DNA of 64,000 nt from Dicyema japonicum (GCA_011109175.1 RDEW01000077.1:51125-115124); one strand, 5' to 3'. Shown: positions 1-11,340, counted from the stretch's first letter. The notes: a model not told the origin generated them from the letters alone. Numbers and translations are program-made.

Positions 1-185
1 AAATAAACTGAGAATTATTGAAAACATTAAAAATGATTGTGCTATCGATAATTCTGTCATTATTTTTTTCATTTGGAGTTTGATTTAATTTTAAATTTTT
101 TTTTAACAAGGATTTTATGGTTTTATCATCAAATGAATAAAAATTAAATTAAGGCATCTGAATGGCCATGCTATTTCCCCTAACA

Positions 186-706
186 ATAGCTAACGAGATA
201 CGTTCTCGGAACCAACCAGTCTCTCGCGGATCCTTGGTCACAGCTTGAATCATGGAGCCGATCTTACGAACCAACTCATCTGCTTGGGGGCCAAGGATTC
301 CTGAAGTTTTACCGCAAATGGAAGAAAAAGATACTCCTCCGAAATTCTCTGGTACTTCCTCCTCTTTCGTTCCTCAGCCTGCTTTGAAGCATGTCCTGGG
401 TCTGAAGCAGAAGCAACAAATTAGACGGGGAATAAGTATCAACACACGTCGTCCCAGATAGGTTTCGTCCGTTGGCGAATGGAAAAGTCGTCATCTCATC
501 AGGGTGTTTTCATCGTTTCGGGAAAGACCAGCAGGTTCTAACAGGCAATGGTGTCCAGCAGAGGTAAGGGAATTCTTTAATGTCATGTCAAGACAGGAGT
601 GCCTGGGGAAACGACCCGCACTCATCTTGCATGACAAGGGATGATTACCAAAAGGATCGATCCAACGTCCACAATTGGTAGCATGAATAAATTCATTGGA
701 ATCCAA
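186..706 (-). pseudogene. Retrotransposon C-terminus with restriction-like endonuclease, copy A
   Basis: On the minus strand the frames read DPFGNHPLSCKMSAGRFPRH, then LEPAGLSRND, then FPFANGRNL, and end with an AIVRGN-like tail. This order (zinc-binding C/H cluster, GR..RH, EP.GL.R.DG, then P..G..L.WD) is the C-terminal REL (PD-(D/E)XK-like) domain found in many metazoan non-LTR retrotransposons. In life it nicks target DNA. Here it is a fragment: frameshifts break it into three frames and no RT is attached. The parallel fragment in copy B is better preserved. Confidence 0.65.
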
Positions 707-1072
707 AGGTACACTTTAATCTAATTTTGTTGAACGATGGATTAATTTTAAATAAGGCAGAATTTCTCGCAAAAGAACTTTTAAGGCAGTTACCTAATTC
801 AAAAAAATCTTATGTATTTTTGGATAAATTTAACAAAAGACGTAAATGAATCATCGCAAACAATTGCCAACTGTCTAAAACGTCTAAAATAACAGAAAGT
901 AATCACAGCTTAATAATTTAAACATAGCAGATGAAATCGTATTCAAAACGGATATTAATGAACCTATTGAGATATAAAAAATTTATTAAAATTGATTATT
1001 CTAAAAAAGAGGCAATAGACCAAGAAGAAAATACCATTCTCATTGAAGAACAAGAATAGTGTTTCGAATTAC
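707..1072. other. AT-rich spacer, nothing recognised
   Basis: No gene, RNA or clear repeat is visible. The equivalent of copy B is 17739-18185. Confidence 0.5.
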
Positions 1073-2830
1073 TTACTTGACTAAGAACGCTGAGATAGTT
1101 TTAAAATTAAGAGATATCGAAAAATATCCCCTAGAAAATATTGAAAATGACATGCTCATTACCTCAATAAGAAGATTTATGGAAAAAATTAAAAATGATA
1201 AAAAGAGGGAACTGTGAATTATTACTATTATTGAACCAGAAAACCACGTGATCCTGGCTTCCCTCAACAGTCTTCGCATCTTTTCTCGGTGTTCCGACAG
1301 CGTTCCTGCGCATTTCCGATATGGACGGGGTCGCATACTTGAGTCCTTAACAGAGACACTGTTCAGTCGCCTCTATCATATTTTCTAGGTTTCTAGACAG
1401 GATTTCCACTCGGGAAAATTTCCTTAGTAGGTTTGCTGCCTTCTCTTGAATGTTGCATATCTTGTCCAAATTCGTTGCAGAAAGGTTAGATCCCCAGATA
1501 TTACATGCGTATCCTATTGCAGCCTCGATGAAATGTTTGTATATGACATCCAGTCCACTCAGATCTTTTATGTCTCTTAGGTTTCCCAAGAACGCCTTCA
1601 GGAAGTTGATTTTCCTCGTACAAGTCAATAACATATTTTCGACATGTTTTGTAAAGGATAAAGTGTAAGATAACTCCCAGGATTTTCTGGTATTTGTTTT
1701 GCGGGATAATCTTCCCATCCAGTGTAACGTCAATTGATACTTTCCCTACTTTTCTGTTTGTCGTGAATAGGGTCAACACCGACTTCTCCGAGCTAGCAGT
1801 CAATTGATTTTCCCAAAGCCATAAACTTAATTTATTCATATTGTCCTGTATTCTTCTCGTTGCTTCCACAATATCACATCCCTCGAGGCAATGACTATAT
1901 CATCAGCATACGTTAATAATCGTAATCGTCCCCTGAGGAGTGGCAAGTCATCACCCTAACGTTGAACAATAGGGGAGATAATGGGGAGCCCTGGGGAACG
2001 CCATTTGCTAATAGTCTCGATACGGAACATCGATTGCCATAGTGTACTCGTCCTCGTCGACCACTCAAGAAATTTCCCAACCATAATTTCAGGTTTCCGT
2101 CAATGTTCGACGAATATATTTTGTGCGTGATAGTCTTCCACGAAAGCAAGTCAAAAGCCTTCTGGAAATCAATTGAGCATACAATCGTCTTTTTCTGTCC
2201 TGGTCTGTTGTTAAGGCCATGTGTTATGAACTTCTTTAAAGTATTTAGGTATGTGATAGTTGATCGTACCTCTTTAAAACCATGCTGAAAACTGGCATCC
2301 GGGAGGAAATCTCGTGTGAGTGTCATAATCATCCTTTCTAGGATTCTTGTCTGGACGCACAAGAGCGACAAGGGCCTGTAAGAAGCAGGGTCCTCCCTTG
2401 GTTTCCCAGGCTTAAGTATTGGATGAATATTTGAAAGTTTCCATATAGCGGGAATCCAGTTGAAGTTGATTGAGTAGTTGAAGATGCATGTTAGTGTTGA
2501 TACTCCCACTGTGCCCATCTTTTTCAACAGAATAACCGGAATCCCGTCCGGTCAACAGGAATGTGTGTTCTTTGTTCGATGATCTCCAAAGCGACATCTC
2601 CCGTTAGAACATACATTGTTGGTGCCTCATTTTCGGTTTCAGGTTTTTTATGTAGGGAATGTCCATCCTTTGGAATAGTTTGTTGCTTATTTTCACACAA
2701 TGTTTGATAAATTTATTCAGATCCACCTCCTGTTCATGATCTCCCTCGATGTTTTCAGCATTTTTGACATTTCGCAGCATCCTCCACATCTTGGTAAGCG
2801 AACTATTTTTTTCATAGCTCTAGAAACCAA
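1073..2830 (-). pseudogene. Jockey/CR1-like non-LTR reverse transcriptase, copy A
   Basis: Reading from 2830 down, the minus strand shows a linker (MWRMLRNVKN), RT fingers and palm (SYRPLSLLCVQTRILERMI, SIDFQKAFDLLSW, NGVPQGSPLSPLLFN), the catalytic TYADDIVIAS at about 1910, the thumb (LGVILHF, IGYACNIWGSNLS) and a C-terminal RPYRKCAGTLSEHREKM-RRLLREARIT tail near 1250-1330. The order is complete from RT palm to C-terminus, but frameshifts at about 1750 and 1900 and loss of the 5' endonuclease make it a 5'-truncated relic. Family by motif order; clade is inferred. Confidence 0.85.
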
Positions 2831-3377
2831 CTAGCCACATAGCACGACATGGGAGCACGGGTCAAATATTAAACAAATTTTTTATTAAAGAAACTTTTAA
2901 AAAGTTTGTAATTTTTAAAAATTAACTTTCTATTAATAAATTATTAATAAAACTTTTAGTTAAGAGATGTACTATTAATACTCTTCCGTATTTTCTCAAA
3001 CTTTTCATCTTCTCCCAATTCCTCGTCACTACAATTAAAATTAAAAACACGTGTTCTGTCTGGAGACGTTATCGTCAGGTCGTTTTTCCGTGAGTGTCCT
3101 CAAGTTGAAGAGACTGAGTGGCATCCCAAGAATTCCACTCTTTAGATTAGGACAATTAATTACTGAAGGGCCTGGAGGTCAACACCATAACGACTTTTTA
3201 TCATATCGTAGATCTCCTCTTTATTCTCGAATTCCTGATGTCCTCAATTTCTAAGAATGTCTATAAAGAGATTTCAACCATTCAATTCACAAGGCAGGAG
3301 AATTCATTCTGTCATAAATTACCATGTGTTACCTGATGACATTCAATCGATGAGAAGATTTCGTATAAATCAGCCTC
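2831..3377. other. AT-rich spacer, nothing recognised
   Basis: No convincing gene. The 67-residue plus frame at 3051 has no family signature and is not conserved as an intact frame in copy B. Confidence 0.4.
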
Positions 3378-4262
3378 TCAACTACGGGATATGACTGGTC
3401 GCCACCTTTGATGACTTGGCAGCATCTGTCCGACTTCTTTGCTTAGTCTTTCTCCCTCATCTTGGTAAATCAACCGCCAAACTTTTGCTTTTTTTTCAAT
3501 CGTGTGGGGGTTGAAGATATCTGTCTTCAGAAGTCTTTGGTAAGCATGCTCAAAACCTCCCAATCTCGCTTTGGATCTATCAAAGCCCACACGTTTGTTC
3601 GTGACACAAATGGCGTAGCAGACGTAGCTATGGAGGTCTGAAGGTGAAAACCTCATTTACCTCAAATAAATGTTGATCACGACCAATTGATGAATATTAA
3701 GTCTTATATATAGATTATATAATCAAAGACCAGCCGGACTGCATGTGGTGGAGTGATTCGTATCCTCGTCTCAAAAGTAGAAGAAAATAACTATGTCCGA
3801 GGATCTTTTCAGACTTTTTCAATTTCTGGGTAAGATCTGCCATCTTTTTCTTTTCTTTGGAGCTAATCTCGCTGGTTAGGGTAAGTAACTTAATTTTACA
3901 TAAAGGACTGATCCAGACTGGTTTCCTTCTGTATCTTGAGGAAGAAGCAGTCAAAATAGTGGAGACAAGCTCTGTGAAATACGTAGAAATACTTGGACCT
4001 AAAAAATTATTTTGATCTCCAACTCAGCTAGAGTCACAAAGTCGTTTATGATTGTAATAACGATCGCAAGAAGTCGCATTGCCACATCTAAGTAGTAAAA
4101 CAACTGACCTTCTATCATTTGAAGAGTCACAAAAGATTCTGGAGACTTCTTGTTAACGTCACTGTTTTGGAGGTTGACTTGTTCTCGCTGCATGATCAAT
4201 CTATCTTTGTTATTATTTAAAATGAAACCTGCGGAAAGCACGTTTTTTTTGAATTTAACCAA
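3378..4262 (-). pseudogene. Unidentified cellular-type gene fragment with tiny introns, copy A
   Basis: Three minus-strand stretches (4262-3999, 3954-3715, 3656-3378) are conserved as protein in all three copies where present. A candidate 28-base GT..AG intron lies at about 3890-3917. Frames include SFVTLQMIEGQLFYYLDVAM and RYRRKPVWISPLC. In copy B the matching intron is 27 bases and joins in frame; here the splice gives a shifted frame because of nearby A-run indels. I do not recognise the protein. Copy A has serine where copy B has a stop near 3605. Confidence 0.4.
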
Positions 4263-4544
4263 CGCTCAATTTTCTCCGTCGAATTGTTTTCTCCCTAACT
4301 TGAATTATATTCCAAAACTGGTGAAATTCGATGGTTTCAGTTTCTTCATTCCAATACCACTTTGTAGATATTTTTGGGTACAATATATTTTTGAATTTTA
4401 TTGGTTACAATTTATTTTTAAATAAATATTTATTTTTTTAAATTAAAAATCTAAATTATTTTATTGATTTAGAATATTTTTGGTTTAGTTCGTCAAAATA
4501 TTAGATGCCGCGTGGTGCCAAATGGTGTTTCGTGGATAATTGGC

Positions 4545-4800
4545 TGAAGTTTCTGTTTTGCCCGTCTGTTCCTCTATTCTCTTCCAACTAGAATTGCGTC
4601 ATGTGATCCACCTGTCTAGGTGGTGACCAAAAGGATCATTTGCTCTCCCCACTCCACTGGAGGGTTTCCACAACAATGGACGTCTTTTACTATTTATGTT
4701 GATTCCGGATGGACTCTGTTCTATAGAAGTGGAAACTGGATACACTTAATTAGTTGTTTACTTTAACTTCTTTCTCGGTGTATCCGGGCTTAATAAATTA
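4545..4800 (+). repeat. Dispersed retroposon-like repeat ('family B'), copy A
   Basis: Contains ggatcatttgctctcccc, ggacgtcttttactattta, gtggaaactggatacactta and ggtgtatccgggcttaataa. The same order recurs at 21490-21745 (+), and reversed at 32855-33057, 46540-46795 and 55424-55690. The element ends in a TAATAAA-type tail, as a retroposon 3' end would. No coding capacity is seen. It may be a SINE or the 3' end of a LINE. Confidence 0.7.
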
Positions 4801-5584
4801 AGTTCGTGAACAGTACGAAAATAAATTACTTGTAGATTATATAATGAACACCAAACTTTGATTATAGGGTATTTATGATCCCCTTTAACACTTGGAATTT
4901 ATGGGAGGGGTAAAAAACAATTTCATAGAAATAATTGCCGTCAAGTAATACAAATCACACAAACATTGTATATGAATAAATTGACTTAAAATTTAAAACG
5001 CATCCTTGAGGACAAACACTAATTTTGATCAGGTTAAGCCCAAAAAATTACTATTCTTCAAAGAAAGAAAATAGTCATGAATGAACATTTTGTCGCAATA
5101 CTTAAAAAGGACTGCTAGATTTAAATTAACCTTAACAAAAATCTGTTATCAAAGGTATTCTGTTGGACTAAAAAAATCCGATAACAGTGGATGAAACTTC
5201 ATTTTTAATGGCTAACTCGACACAAGAAAGTCACTATCAGACTCCGACAAAATATTATACGAAATTATTAAAATGTAGACCAACTGAGCCAGTTATATTC
5301 ACCACAAAATTATCCAATAAAATCTCGTTTTAACACTATTTAAAGAAATTAATTTTTTACCTCTTTGACTTGGAGACCAGTCTCTCGTAGTATTTAACCT
5401 TCTTCAATATTGCAAATACCATGTTTACCTCACATTGGGCTCACATATAAAAATTGTCTTATACCCAAAAAGTCGATAATGCAGATAGATTTTTTTACCC
5501 CCTATCTCGTCAAGCGAAAAAAACCGTTGGCTAACAAGGAAGTGAAGGAGAAAAATAATGCGGGCTATGATACGATATGCGGGT
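4801..5584. other. AT-rich spacer, nothing recognised
   Basis: Low-complexity AT-rich DNA, collinear with copy B 21746-22520. No gene or RNA is supported. Confidence 0.4.
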
Positions 5585-6110
5585 TATAATGTAGGTCACC
5601 CAGGGGCGTGCCTAGAGCGGGCCATAGGGGAAGCCGCACAGCACGATGTAGAGGGCTGCAGATCCAAGCTATAGAGTTCACGTTATTAAGCTATATTCAT
5701 ATGGAAACGATTAATCGGATGCTGACAATCTTGAAGCCGTAGTTGTCATTTAAAAGAGCATCAGAAATCCAATGAACACAGAACTTTACACTGATGGTGA
5801 TGATAATCAGAATGCAAATTTGTTAAAAAAGTGGATTCCAGGAGACGCTGATCATTTTATGTTTTTCTAACTTTGTGCTTTGCATATCTTTATTACTCAC
5901 AGTTTGCAACTCAATTGCTTGTTGTGAACATACTTTTTCAAAGTTAAAAAAATTCAAACATATTTAAGGTCTTCGATGTCAAATCAACTCTTGTCAAGTT
6001 TATCTTTAATATTGAAAAGAAATTCCTGACAAGCGAGGTGAAAGAAGCTGTGATACAGACTTTTGTTACCAGCAAAGTAGCTATTGGACATCGAAGTGAC
6101 TTTTAATAAC
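5585..6110 (+). pseudogene. hAT transposase C-terminal relic, copy A
   Basis: Starts with a hAT-like terminus, caggggcgtgcctag at about 5604. Broken frames follow that end near 6107 with CEHTFSKLKKF and SEVKEAVIQTFVTSKVAI, the S-hydrophobic-S-K-L dimerisation region (Dimer_Tnp_hAT-like). The copy B equivalent keeps 84 residues open. The catalytic core is gone, so this is an internally deleted, non-autonomous remnant. Assignment rests on this short C-terminal signature. Confidence 0.55.
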
Positions 6111-6119
6111 TGCCGTGCC

Positions 6120-7025
6120 TCTCTAACTATTTTTGGTTGAGGTGGTGACGTGACTCCCTAGCTATGTCTCAAACATGTTTTATTCGATTGCCTTTTACTG
6201 TCGCTTCATTTAATGTTAGAGAACTGTCAACGAGCTCGAAACGGAACACCTGTGCGAGACCTGATGTATGCTGTCTTCAAGAGAAAAAGTGCATGAAGAC
6301 ACGATGAAGTTTATGGAAAATACTAGCTAATGTTACTGCCATCTGAATGCCGACACTGTAATTTGCCGTCCGAGTTTCGTTGAGAAAACGAGAGTTCTAA
6401 ATGTGGAGTGTTCATGATCGTATTGCGATTCTTCAAATCAAACTAAAACCGACACGGAATAAACTGGTAAGTATTATCAACGTATATGCACCCACACGGG
6501 AGAGTATTGGTTACCTCTGATGAGTTGGACGAATTTTATAAAAGCCTTTATAAAGTATGCACCGAACTGGACAAAACAACAATCGTGTTCCTGGGGAGAC
6601 TGGATGCCAAAGCAGCATTAAGAAAACCACGAAATATGTATTGGAAGGCACAGAAGAGGGTATCGAAACTCTTCCGGAAAGTCCCTAATTGGGTTCTGCT
6701 GGAATTTGGTCTTTATTTATGCAATACGACATTTCAACATCCAACAAAGCATAAGACGACATGGACTGGCCACAGAAAAGACCGAGACGGCCGAGAGATT
6801 ACAATATACAATCAAAAAGATTATATATTACGTGAGAATGCACATAAAAACTTGTTCGTAGACTCACGGTCATATGGAGAAGCTGCAACAAATAGTGATA
6901 AAAGGATAACGGTGGCTCGGATGTGCATATGGAAACTATTTGGTAACATTGCCCAGAACAATCGAGTTGAAGGTAGCATTATTAATCAACTATTAACAAT
7001 TCAACCTTCTCTCTCATCTACATGA
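6120..7025 (+). pseudogene. Non-LTR retrotransposon APE-type endonuclease, copy A
   Basis: A leader ttttggttgaggtggtgacg at 6131 is followed by frames reading SFNVRELSTSS, a degenerate C.LQE.K block, INVYAP, LDEFYKSLYKVCTELDKTTI, GLYLCNTTFQH, KHKTTWTGH, YNQKDYIL and SRSYG..TNSDKRI. That is the EEP endonuclease fold in order. The terminal catalytic SDH is changed to SDK here (copy C keeps SDHKI). The nuclease normally nicks the insertion target. Frameshifts at about 6240-6480 break it. The linker to the RT is missing; the U6 region and AT-rich DNA follow instead. Confidence 0.8.
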
Positions 7026-7429
7026 AAAGTAGATTTATTGGATCAATGGTTCACGACTGTAATTTTAAGTGGAGGCTAATCAAATTCTGATTGGATTTAA
7101 GTGTAAAAGATCCATAAATTTAGTCCCCAAAAGAATCCTCCACTTAATATAGAATTGTTGGACCAATCTATCAAGAATTTTTCAATAATACAAAAAAATA
7201 AATATATTTGTTAACATTTAAAAACCACCTGTTCATTAAGACAAATTAAAGCCAAGCTCATGTATCTACTAGAAGAGTGGATGACGAAGGCACAAGAATT
7301 GGACTTTGCGTCTGCCTCAGAATGGATTTTTGCGCAATCCATTTAGATGTGGAGAAATGGTAGACGTGAAAGGTATTCTGTTGTGAATATTAATAAATTG
7401 AATTATTCCGCAAAAAATGAAATTCAAAG
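7026..7429. other. Spacer between endonuclease relic and U6
   Basis: Collinear in all three copies. Nothing recognised. The plus frame starting at 7347 runs antisense into U6 and is spurious. Confidence 0.4.
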
Positions 7430-7478
7430 AAAAAGTGGAACGCTTCACGATTATGCGTGTCATCCTTGCGCAGGGGCC

Positions 7479-7510
<32 letters not shown>

Positions 7511-7528
7511 TTATATGTCCCGTAGGAC
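7430..7528 (-). ncRNA. U6: U6 spliceosomal snRNA, copy A
   Basis: The minus strand gives a 5' hairpin GUCC-UACG-GGAC, then AUAAUAAAAUUGGAACGAUA, the invariant ACAGAGA box, AUUAGCAUGGCCCCUGCGC, AAGGAUGACACGC and a run of five T at 7434-7430 as a Pol III stop. This is the whole U6 core: the 5' splice-site pairing box, the U4/U2 pairing AGC and the internal stem-loop. The length of about 99 fits short metazoan U6. Differences from the usual sequence are one C-to-A near +17 and CAUAAUCG in place of CAAAUUCG near the 3' end. Of the three copies this is the least damaged in the core. Confidence 0.93.
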
Positions 7529-7546
7529 ATTCAAATACTTCCATAC

Positions 7547-7556
7547 TTTATATATA
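7547..7556 (-). promoter_or_regulatory. TATA box of U6, copy A
   Basis: TATATATAAA on the minus strand lies 19-28 bases upstream of the U6 start at 7528, where Pol III type-3 promoters place the TATA box. It is also present at the same spacing in copies B (weaker, same TTTATATATA) and C. I could not identify a proximal sequence element. Confidence 0.7.
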
Positions 7557-7716
7557 GAGTGAAATCTATTTTTATTTATAATTAATGTATTTTTAATGTT
7601 AGCTTTAAAATATAATATTCTTAAATAAAAATTAAATTAATTAATTGTATCCTAGATAATTATAAATGAATTTTTTATAAAGTAAAAATATAAATATTTC
7701 AAATAAAACAACAGTT

Positions 7717-8385
7717 TATTGGAGTAAATATATCCAACAATAGATCTCTCCATAGCTTTCGACTCAATAAACAGACAGAAACTGATGAATGTGTTTGAGC
7801 AAATATTGGATGAATCGTCGGTTAGAATAATCAGACTACTACTTGCAAACACAAGACTATCTGTGAGGACAGAAGGAGCAACTTCCCGCAGTTTTAAAAC
7901 AACGATTGGGACACCACAGGGTGATTCCTCTCTTCCCTTTACTATTCACCATATATTTTGAATCTGCACTCCGCGACCTCCGTAAATGCTATATAGGAGA
8001 CATCGAAATGACATCTTATGCGGATGGTGTGGATTTTGTATCACGGGACGTGACCGCACTCCAACACCTGCTAGAAAATGCACCTGCGGAGCTTGAGAAA
8101 TGGTTTCTCAGCGTAAATGTTAACAAAGCTGAAATTACGGAAATCAAAAGAAAAGACGATATTACTCATGAAAGATGGAGACGTACTAATAAGCTCGGCT
8201 CTCTACTAGGAAACGGTGAAAATGTACTAAGGAGGAAAACAGTGGCAAATGCGTCAATGGCTAAACTGAAGAAAGGATGGCTAAGGGCCAAAGGACTTGG
8301 AATTGACATCAGATGCAGGCTTTACAACGCGTTTGTGAAAAATAAAGTATTAAGGAGAAAATTAGCGTTTATATATTTCAATTAA
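7717..8385 (+). pseudogene. Non-LTR reverse transcriptase (palm to thumb), copy A
   Basis: Frames read AFDSINRQKLMNVFEQILDE, IRLLLANTRLSVRTEGA, GTPQGD, FPLLFTIYFESALRDLRK, EMTSYADGVDFVSRD and a thumb motif KLGSLLGNGENVLRRKTVAN followed by LYNAFV. This is RVT_1 in order. The catalytic YADD is YADG here, so copy A is catalytically dead; copies B and C keep YADD. A frameshift at about 7900 separates the palm halves. It probably belonged with the endonuclease at 6120-7025. Confidence 0.85.
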
Positions 8386-8945
8386 TAATTAAATTGGATT
8401 TTTTTATTTTTAGTATGCTACTTAATTTTAAAAAATTAAAAAATAGTATTGAAAAAAGGATAAATTATTTTTATCTGTATGTGGGGCATTTTTTATTGGG
8501 GCAGGGGTTAAACTGTATTTAAAACAGAAAATTTATATTTTTAGTGACGAAACAAGTTAAATATGTGATAATAAATTAAAAGATATATACACAAATTAGA
8601 TTTGTTTAAATATTATACTGTTTCATTTTTAAATAATGTATAAAGTTAAAAAAAATAATAATAAGTTACCCTTACTTTTTGGGGCACCCCCACTTTTTGA
8701 AGCACATAAATCTCCCACCCGGTGTCCGACTGTTTAAGTAAAAAGTATAAGTAAAAACAATTTTTTATTCCCACATACTAAATCATAGATAGCTACTATG
8801 GGAGGCTACTTCGCGACGATAAGTCGGTGGAGTGAAAAATTAGGCCTAAATACATTTTTTTTTAATTTTAAGTAATTTTTTAATTTTTCCATGAATGTCT
8901 TATTAAACAGCCAATATATATATTTCTAGATAACTCACTAACTTC
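8386..8945. other. AT-rich 3' flank, nothing recognised
   Basis: AT-rich, with a few G/C tracts (ggggcattttttattggggc). No gene is supported. Copy C has a retroelement tail inserted in the matching place (37979-38176). Confidence 0.4.
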
Positions 8946-9062
8946 CTAAGTGGACTTACGTGTATGCCTCAGAGGTCTGTAATATATCTCACGTCTTTTC
9001 TCCAACGGAGTCCCTTGAGGATCTTCGTTATCCCCTGCTCTGTTTAACCGTTTTTCTAGCCG
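8946..9062 (+). pseudogene. Short RT palm fragment, copy A
   Basis: A frame reads NGVP-GSSLSP with LLCLTVFLAVL in the next frame, the block just before the catalytic YADD of RT. In copy C the protein continues for another 140 codons (38615-39146). In copies A and B it stops dead at ccgttct/tggcctc, so 425 bases are missing. Confidence 0.6.
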
Positions 9063-9449
9063 TTCTTGGCCTCTTCAGTCTCAGACCCAGGTCATGTGTC
9101 TTGCAAACCGAGTACCAGAAGAGCGTAAATACTGAGGTCCACTCGCTATGAATAGAATTTTAAATAGCAGTTAGTAATTTTTCGAAAAGTTGAGATAATG
9201 ACGTACCTCTATCGCGGGATATATTAAGGATAAAAGCCCTTGTCAGTGGGGATGATCGACCTTACTGGGTCGGAGACATTGGAAAATTAAAATTCTTAAC
9301 AAAGATAGATGCGTTTAGGATCCAAATTCGAGTTTCGTTCTGACTAGAATTGACAGAACTCAAAGAATCATCTGTTGAAGCTGCACATATTGTATGATAG
9401 TTAATATGATTTTGTTTGATACTAGTATAAACCCTACTAAATATAATAA

Positions 9450-9535
9450 TAACACCAGAGACATCGAATACACAAACTAACTAATCATGTGATCACAGCA
9501 TGCTTAAATAGGGACCTCATTATGGCCCGATGCTC
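9450..9535 (-). repeat. Retroelement 3' tail repeat
   Basis: On the minus strand: tgatcacatgattagttagtttgtgta...gtctctggtgttattattat. The same end occurs at 11705-11790, 26345-26440, 28625-28710, 39525-39610 and, on the plus strand, at 57025-57113. The terminal TTA/ATT microsatellite fits a non-LTR 3' end. Confidence 0.65.
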
Positions 9536-9639
9536 TTCGCTCGACACCACACATGCACGTATCGGGTGAGTGACTGAATCATCGCAGTCATGACGGCGCG
9601 TTCCATGATTCATTCATATCATGGCTTCTAGAGGCATTG

Positions 9640-9790
9640 GAGAAAGGACAATCACACAAGAAAAAAAAGTGAAGATCATTCCTTGGTTCTACGATTAGTT
9701 AAAATTAATTGTTTTTTACTTAAATAAAGTGTGTGTCCTGCCTATGCGGAGCTATAAATACTATGGCTCTCGTGAAAAAGCTTTATTATT
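9640..9790 (+). repeat. SINE 3' half, headless copy (A)
   Basis: gtgaagatcattccttgg, ttacttaaataaagtgtgtg, gcggagctataa and ggctctcgtgaaaaagcttt lead into a TTATTATTA tail. It matches the body and tail of the SINE at 15584-15896 but lacks the tRNA-like head. Related copies are at 26560, 37035 and 39725. Confidence 0.65.
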
Positions 9791-10538
9791 ATTAACAATT
9801 CAGAATATCTCATATTTTATAGGAATTATTAGTCAACAAGCATGTTTTTTACTGAAATTCGGAACTCATTGGAAGCTCTTTGAACATGTATTGAGAATGT
9901 ACCTGAAAGTCCCAGCTAACATGGACATAAAAGATTTTTCTCCTACAACTCTCCTATTATCTCGGAAGTTCATGAATCGCCCGAACAACCTTCAATAGAT
10001 TAGAGTGTCAATCATTCAACAATTCGAGTGTTTCTAATTGACTGTGCTTACTGATTAGAAATAAATATCTCGATGCATCAACATCAACCATTTAAGTTTA
10101 ATGGTCTATTTCACATGTGTTTGGTTGCCATGGTGGATTATTGGCTTCAATGAGAATAACCATTTTTGAGAATATAAAATTCTCAGTTTAAGACTAGCTG
10201 CGAGATATCGGGACAGTTAAAGAACTTTATTGTTGAAGATCCTAATTAGAATTCTTACTTATCCTCAGGATTTAAAACTAACAAAGAATCTATGTGTTTG
10301 TAATGTAAAGGTTGGGGAATTTTGATGGGACATAGTCTATACAACAATGGAGTTCTCTCTTGAAGTTTTAGATTTTGATTAAATTTAGTATTTTAGAAAG
10401 TTGTTGTATTTTAAAATTTCAGAAAAATTATGTCAAAGACATTATCCAGTAGAATATTTGTGTCAATTTCAAAGACTTTACAAAGAAGGAGAGTCCAATA
10501 GAAAAGTCCTTTGATATAGGAATTCTACATGTAACTCG
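9791..10538. other. Spacer, nothing recognised
   Basis: Collinear across the three copies, AT-rich. The 89-residue plus frame at 9729 is not preserved in copies B or C and is not supported. Confidence 0.4.
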
Positions 10539-11100
10539 CTATTTTGAATGGAATTGTATTTTCTTGTCTAAAACAAGGATTGTAAAATTACAACAAATTA
10601 AGAAAAAATAAAAAATCAGAAAAACCGAAAAAATACAATTAAGAATTCTTCGCTTTAGATTTCTAAGAATAGACTTCGCTTTGTCTTTAATTTTTTGGCT
10701 GTGGTTTTCCAGAATATCCTTCTTATGGGCAGTTTCCTTTTCCATAAGCTCAATGAATTTGGAAGTGTCATCAAATATCATATTAGCATTTCTTGGACAG
10801 GTCTGAGTTGAATTCCATCTGGCACACATTGGGAAACTTAGTAATGTCTTCCTTACGAAGAACTAGCATTCTATGATCTCAAAATTTTTTAAATTTTGGG
10901 CCAACTGGATCGAACGTGGATCCTACGTATTTCATATTTTATTTTGTTCGGAACTTCATTAGAATATCTGGTGAGTTTTCGGCAAACCACGTGAAAATTA
11001 TTTGCTAAAAATCTGAATCAAACGTCTTTGAAATCTCCGCTAATTTTTTAGAATATATGCTGAGAAGGGAGCTGAATTAACTTTCCAGATTTTATCTCAA
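10539..11100 (-). pseudogene. Unidentified gene fragment with a 27-base intron, copy A
   Basis: The frame MCARWNSTQTCPRNANMIFD, then FIELMEKETAHKKDILENHS (a charged, coiled-coil-like stretch) lies at 10829-10600. Removing a GT..AG intron at 10837-10863 (with TACTAAG just before the acceptor) joins it to an upstream exon ending ..EIIEC. The same join works with 26 bases in copy B. I do not recognise the protein. A frame change upstream, at about 10890-10940, remains unexplained. Confidence 0.45.
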
Positions 11101-11340
11101 TCGATGTGGAATTGATTCATGCACGTGGAGTTAACTTAATCCACTAGGATGAACCCAAATGTAAAAAAATCTCTTAGAAAAATGTCGCTATGAGCTCTGC
11201 TAGTATTTTAGTAAAGTGTATTATCCTGATGTCGTAGTTATGTAGGCTTAAAAATTTATTAAAAAAATCTCAAGTATTTTGGTAGTTGAAGAGGCAAGAG
11301 AGTGATACAAAGTTTTCAACGAAATCGAAAGTGCGATTGA
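11101..11340. other. Spacer, nothing recognised
   Basis: AT-rich, collinear with copy B. Confidence 0.3.

Noticed and set aside
3890-3917. Same intron in copy A of the unidentified gene
   Set aside because: Kept only as a candidate: the splice is out of frame in copy A because of A-run differences; copy B is the evidence.
7347-7562. 71-codon plus-strand open frame (and 36612-36824 minus)
   Set aside because: They overlap the U6 snRNA copies (the first antisense, the second on the same strand) and have no protein signature.
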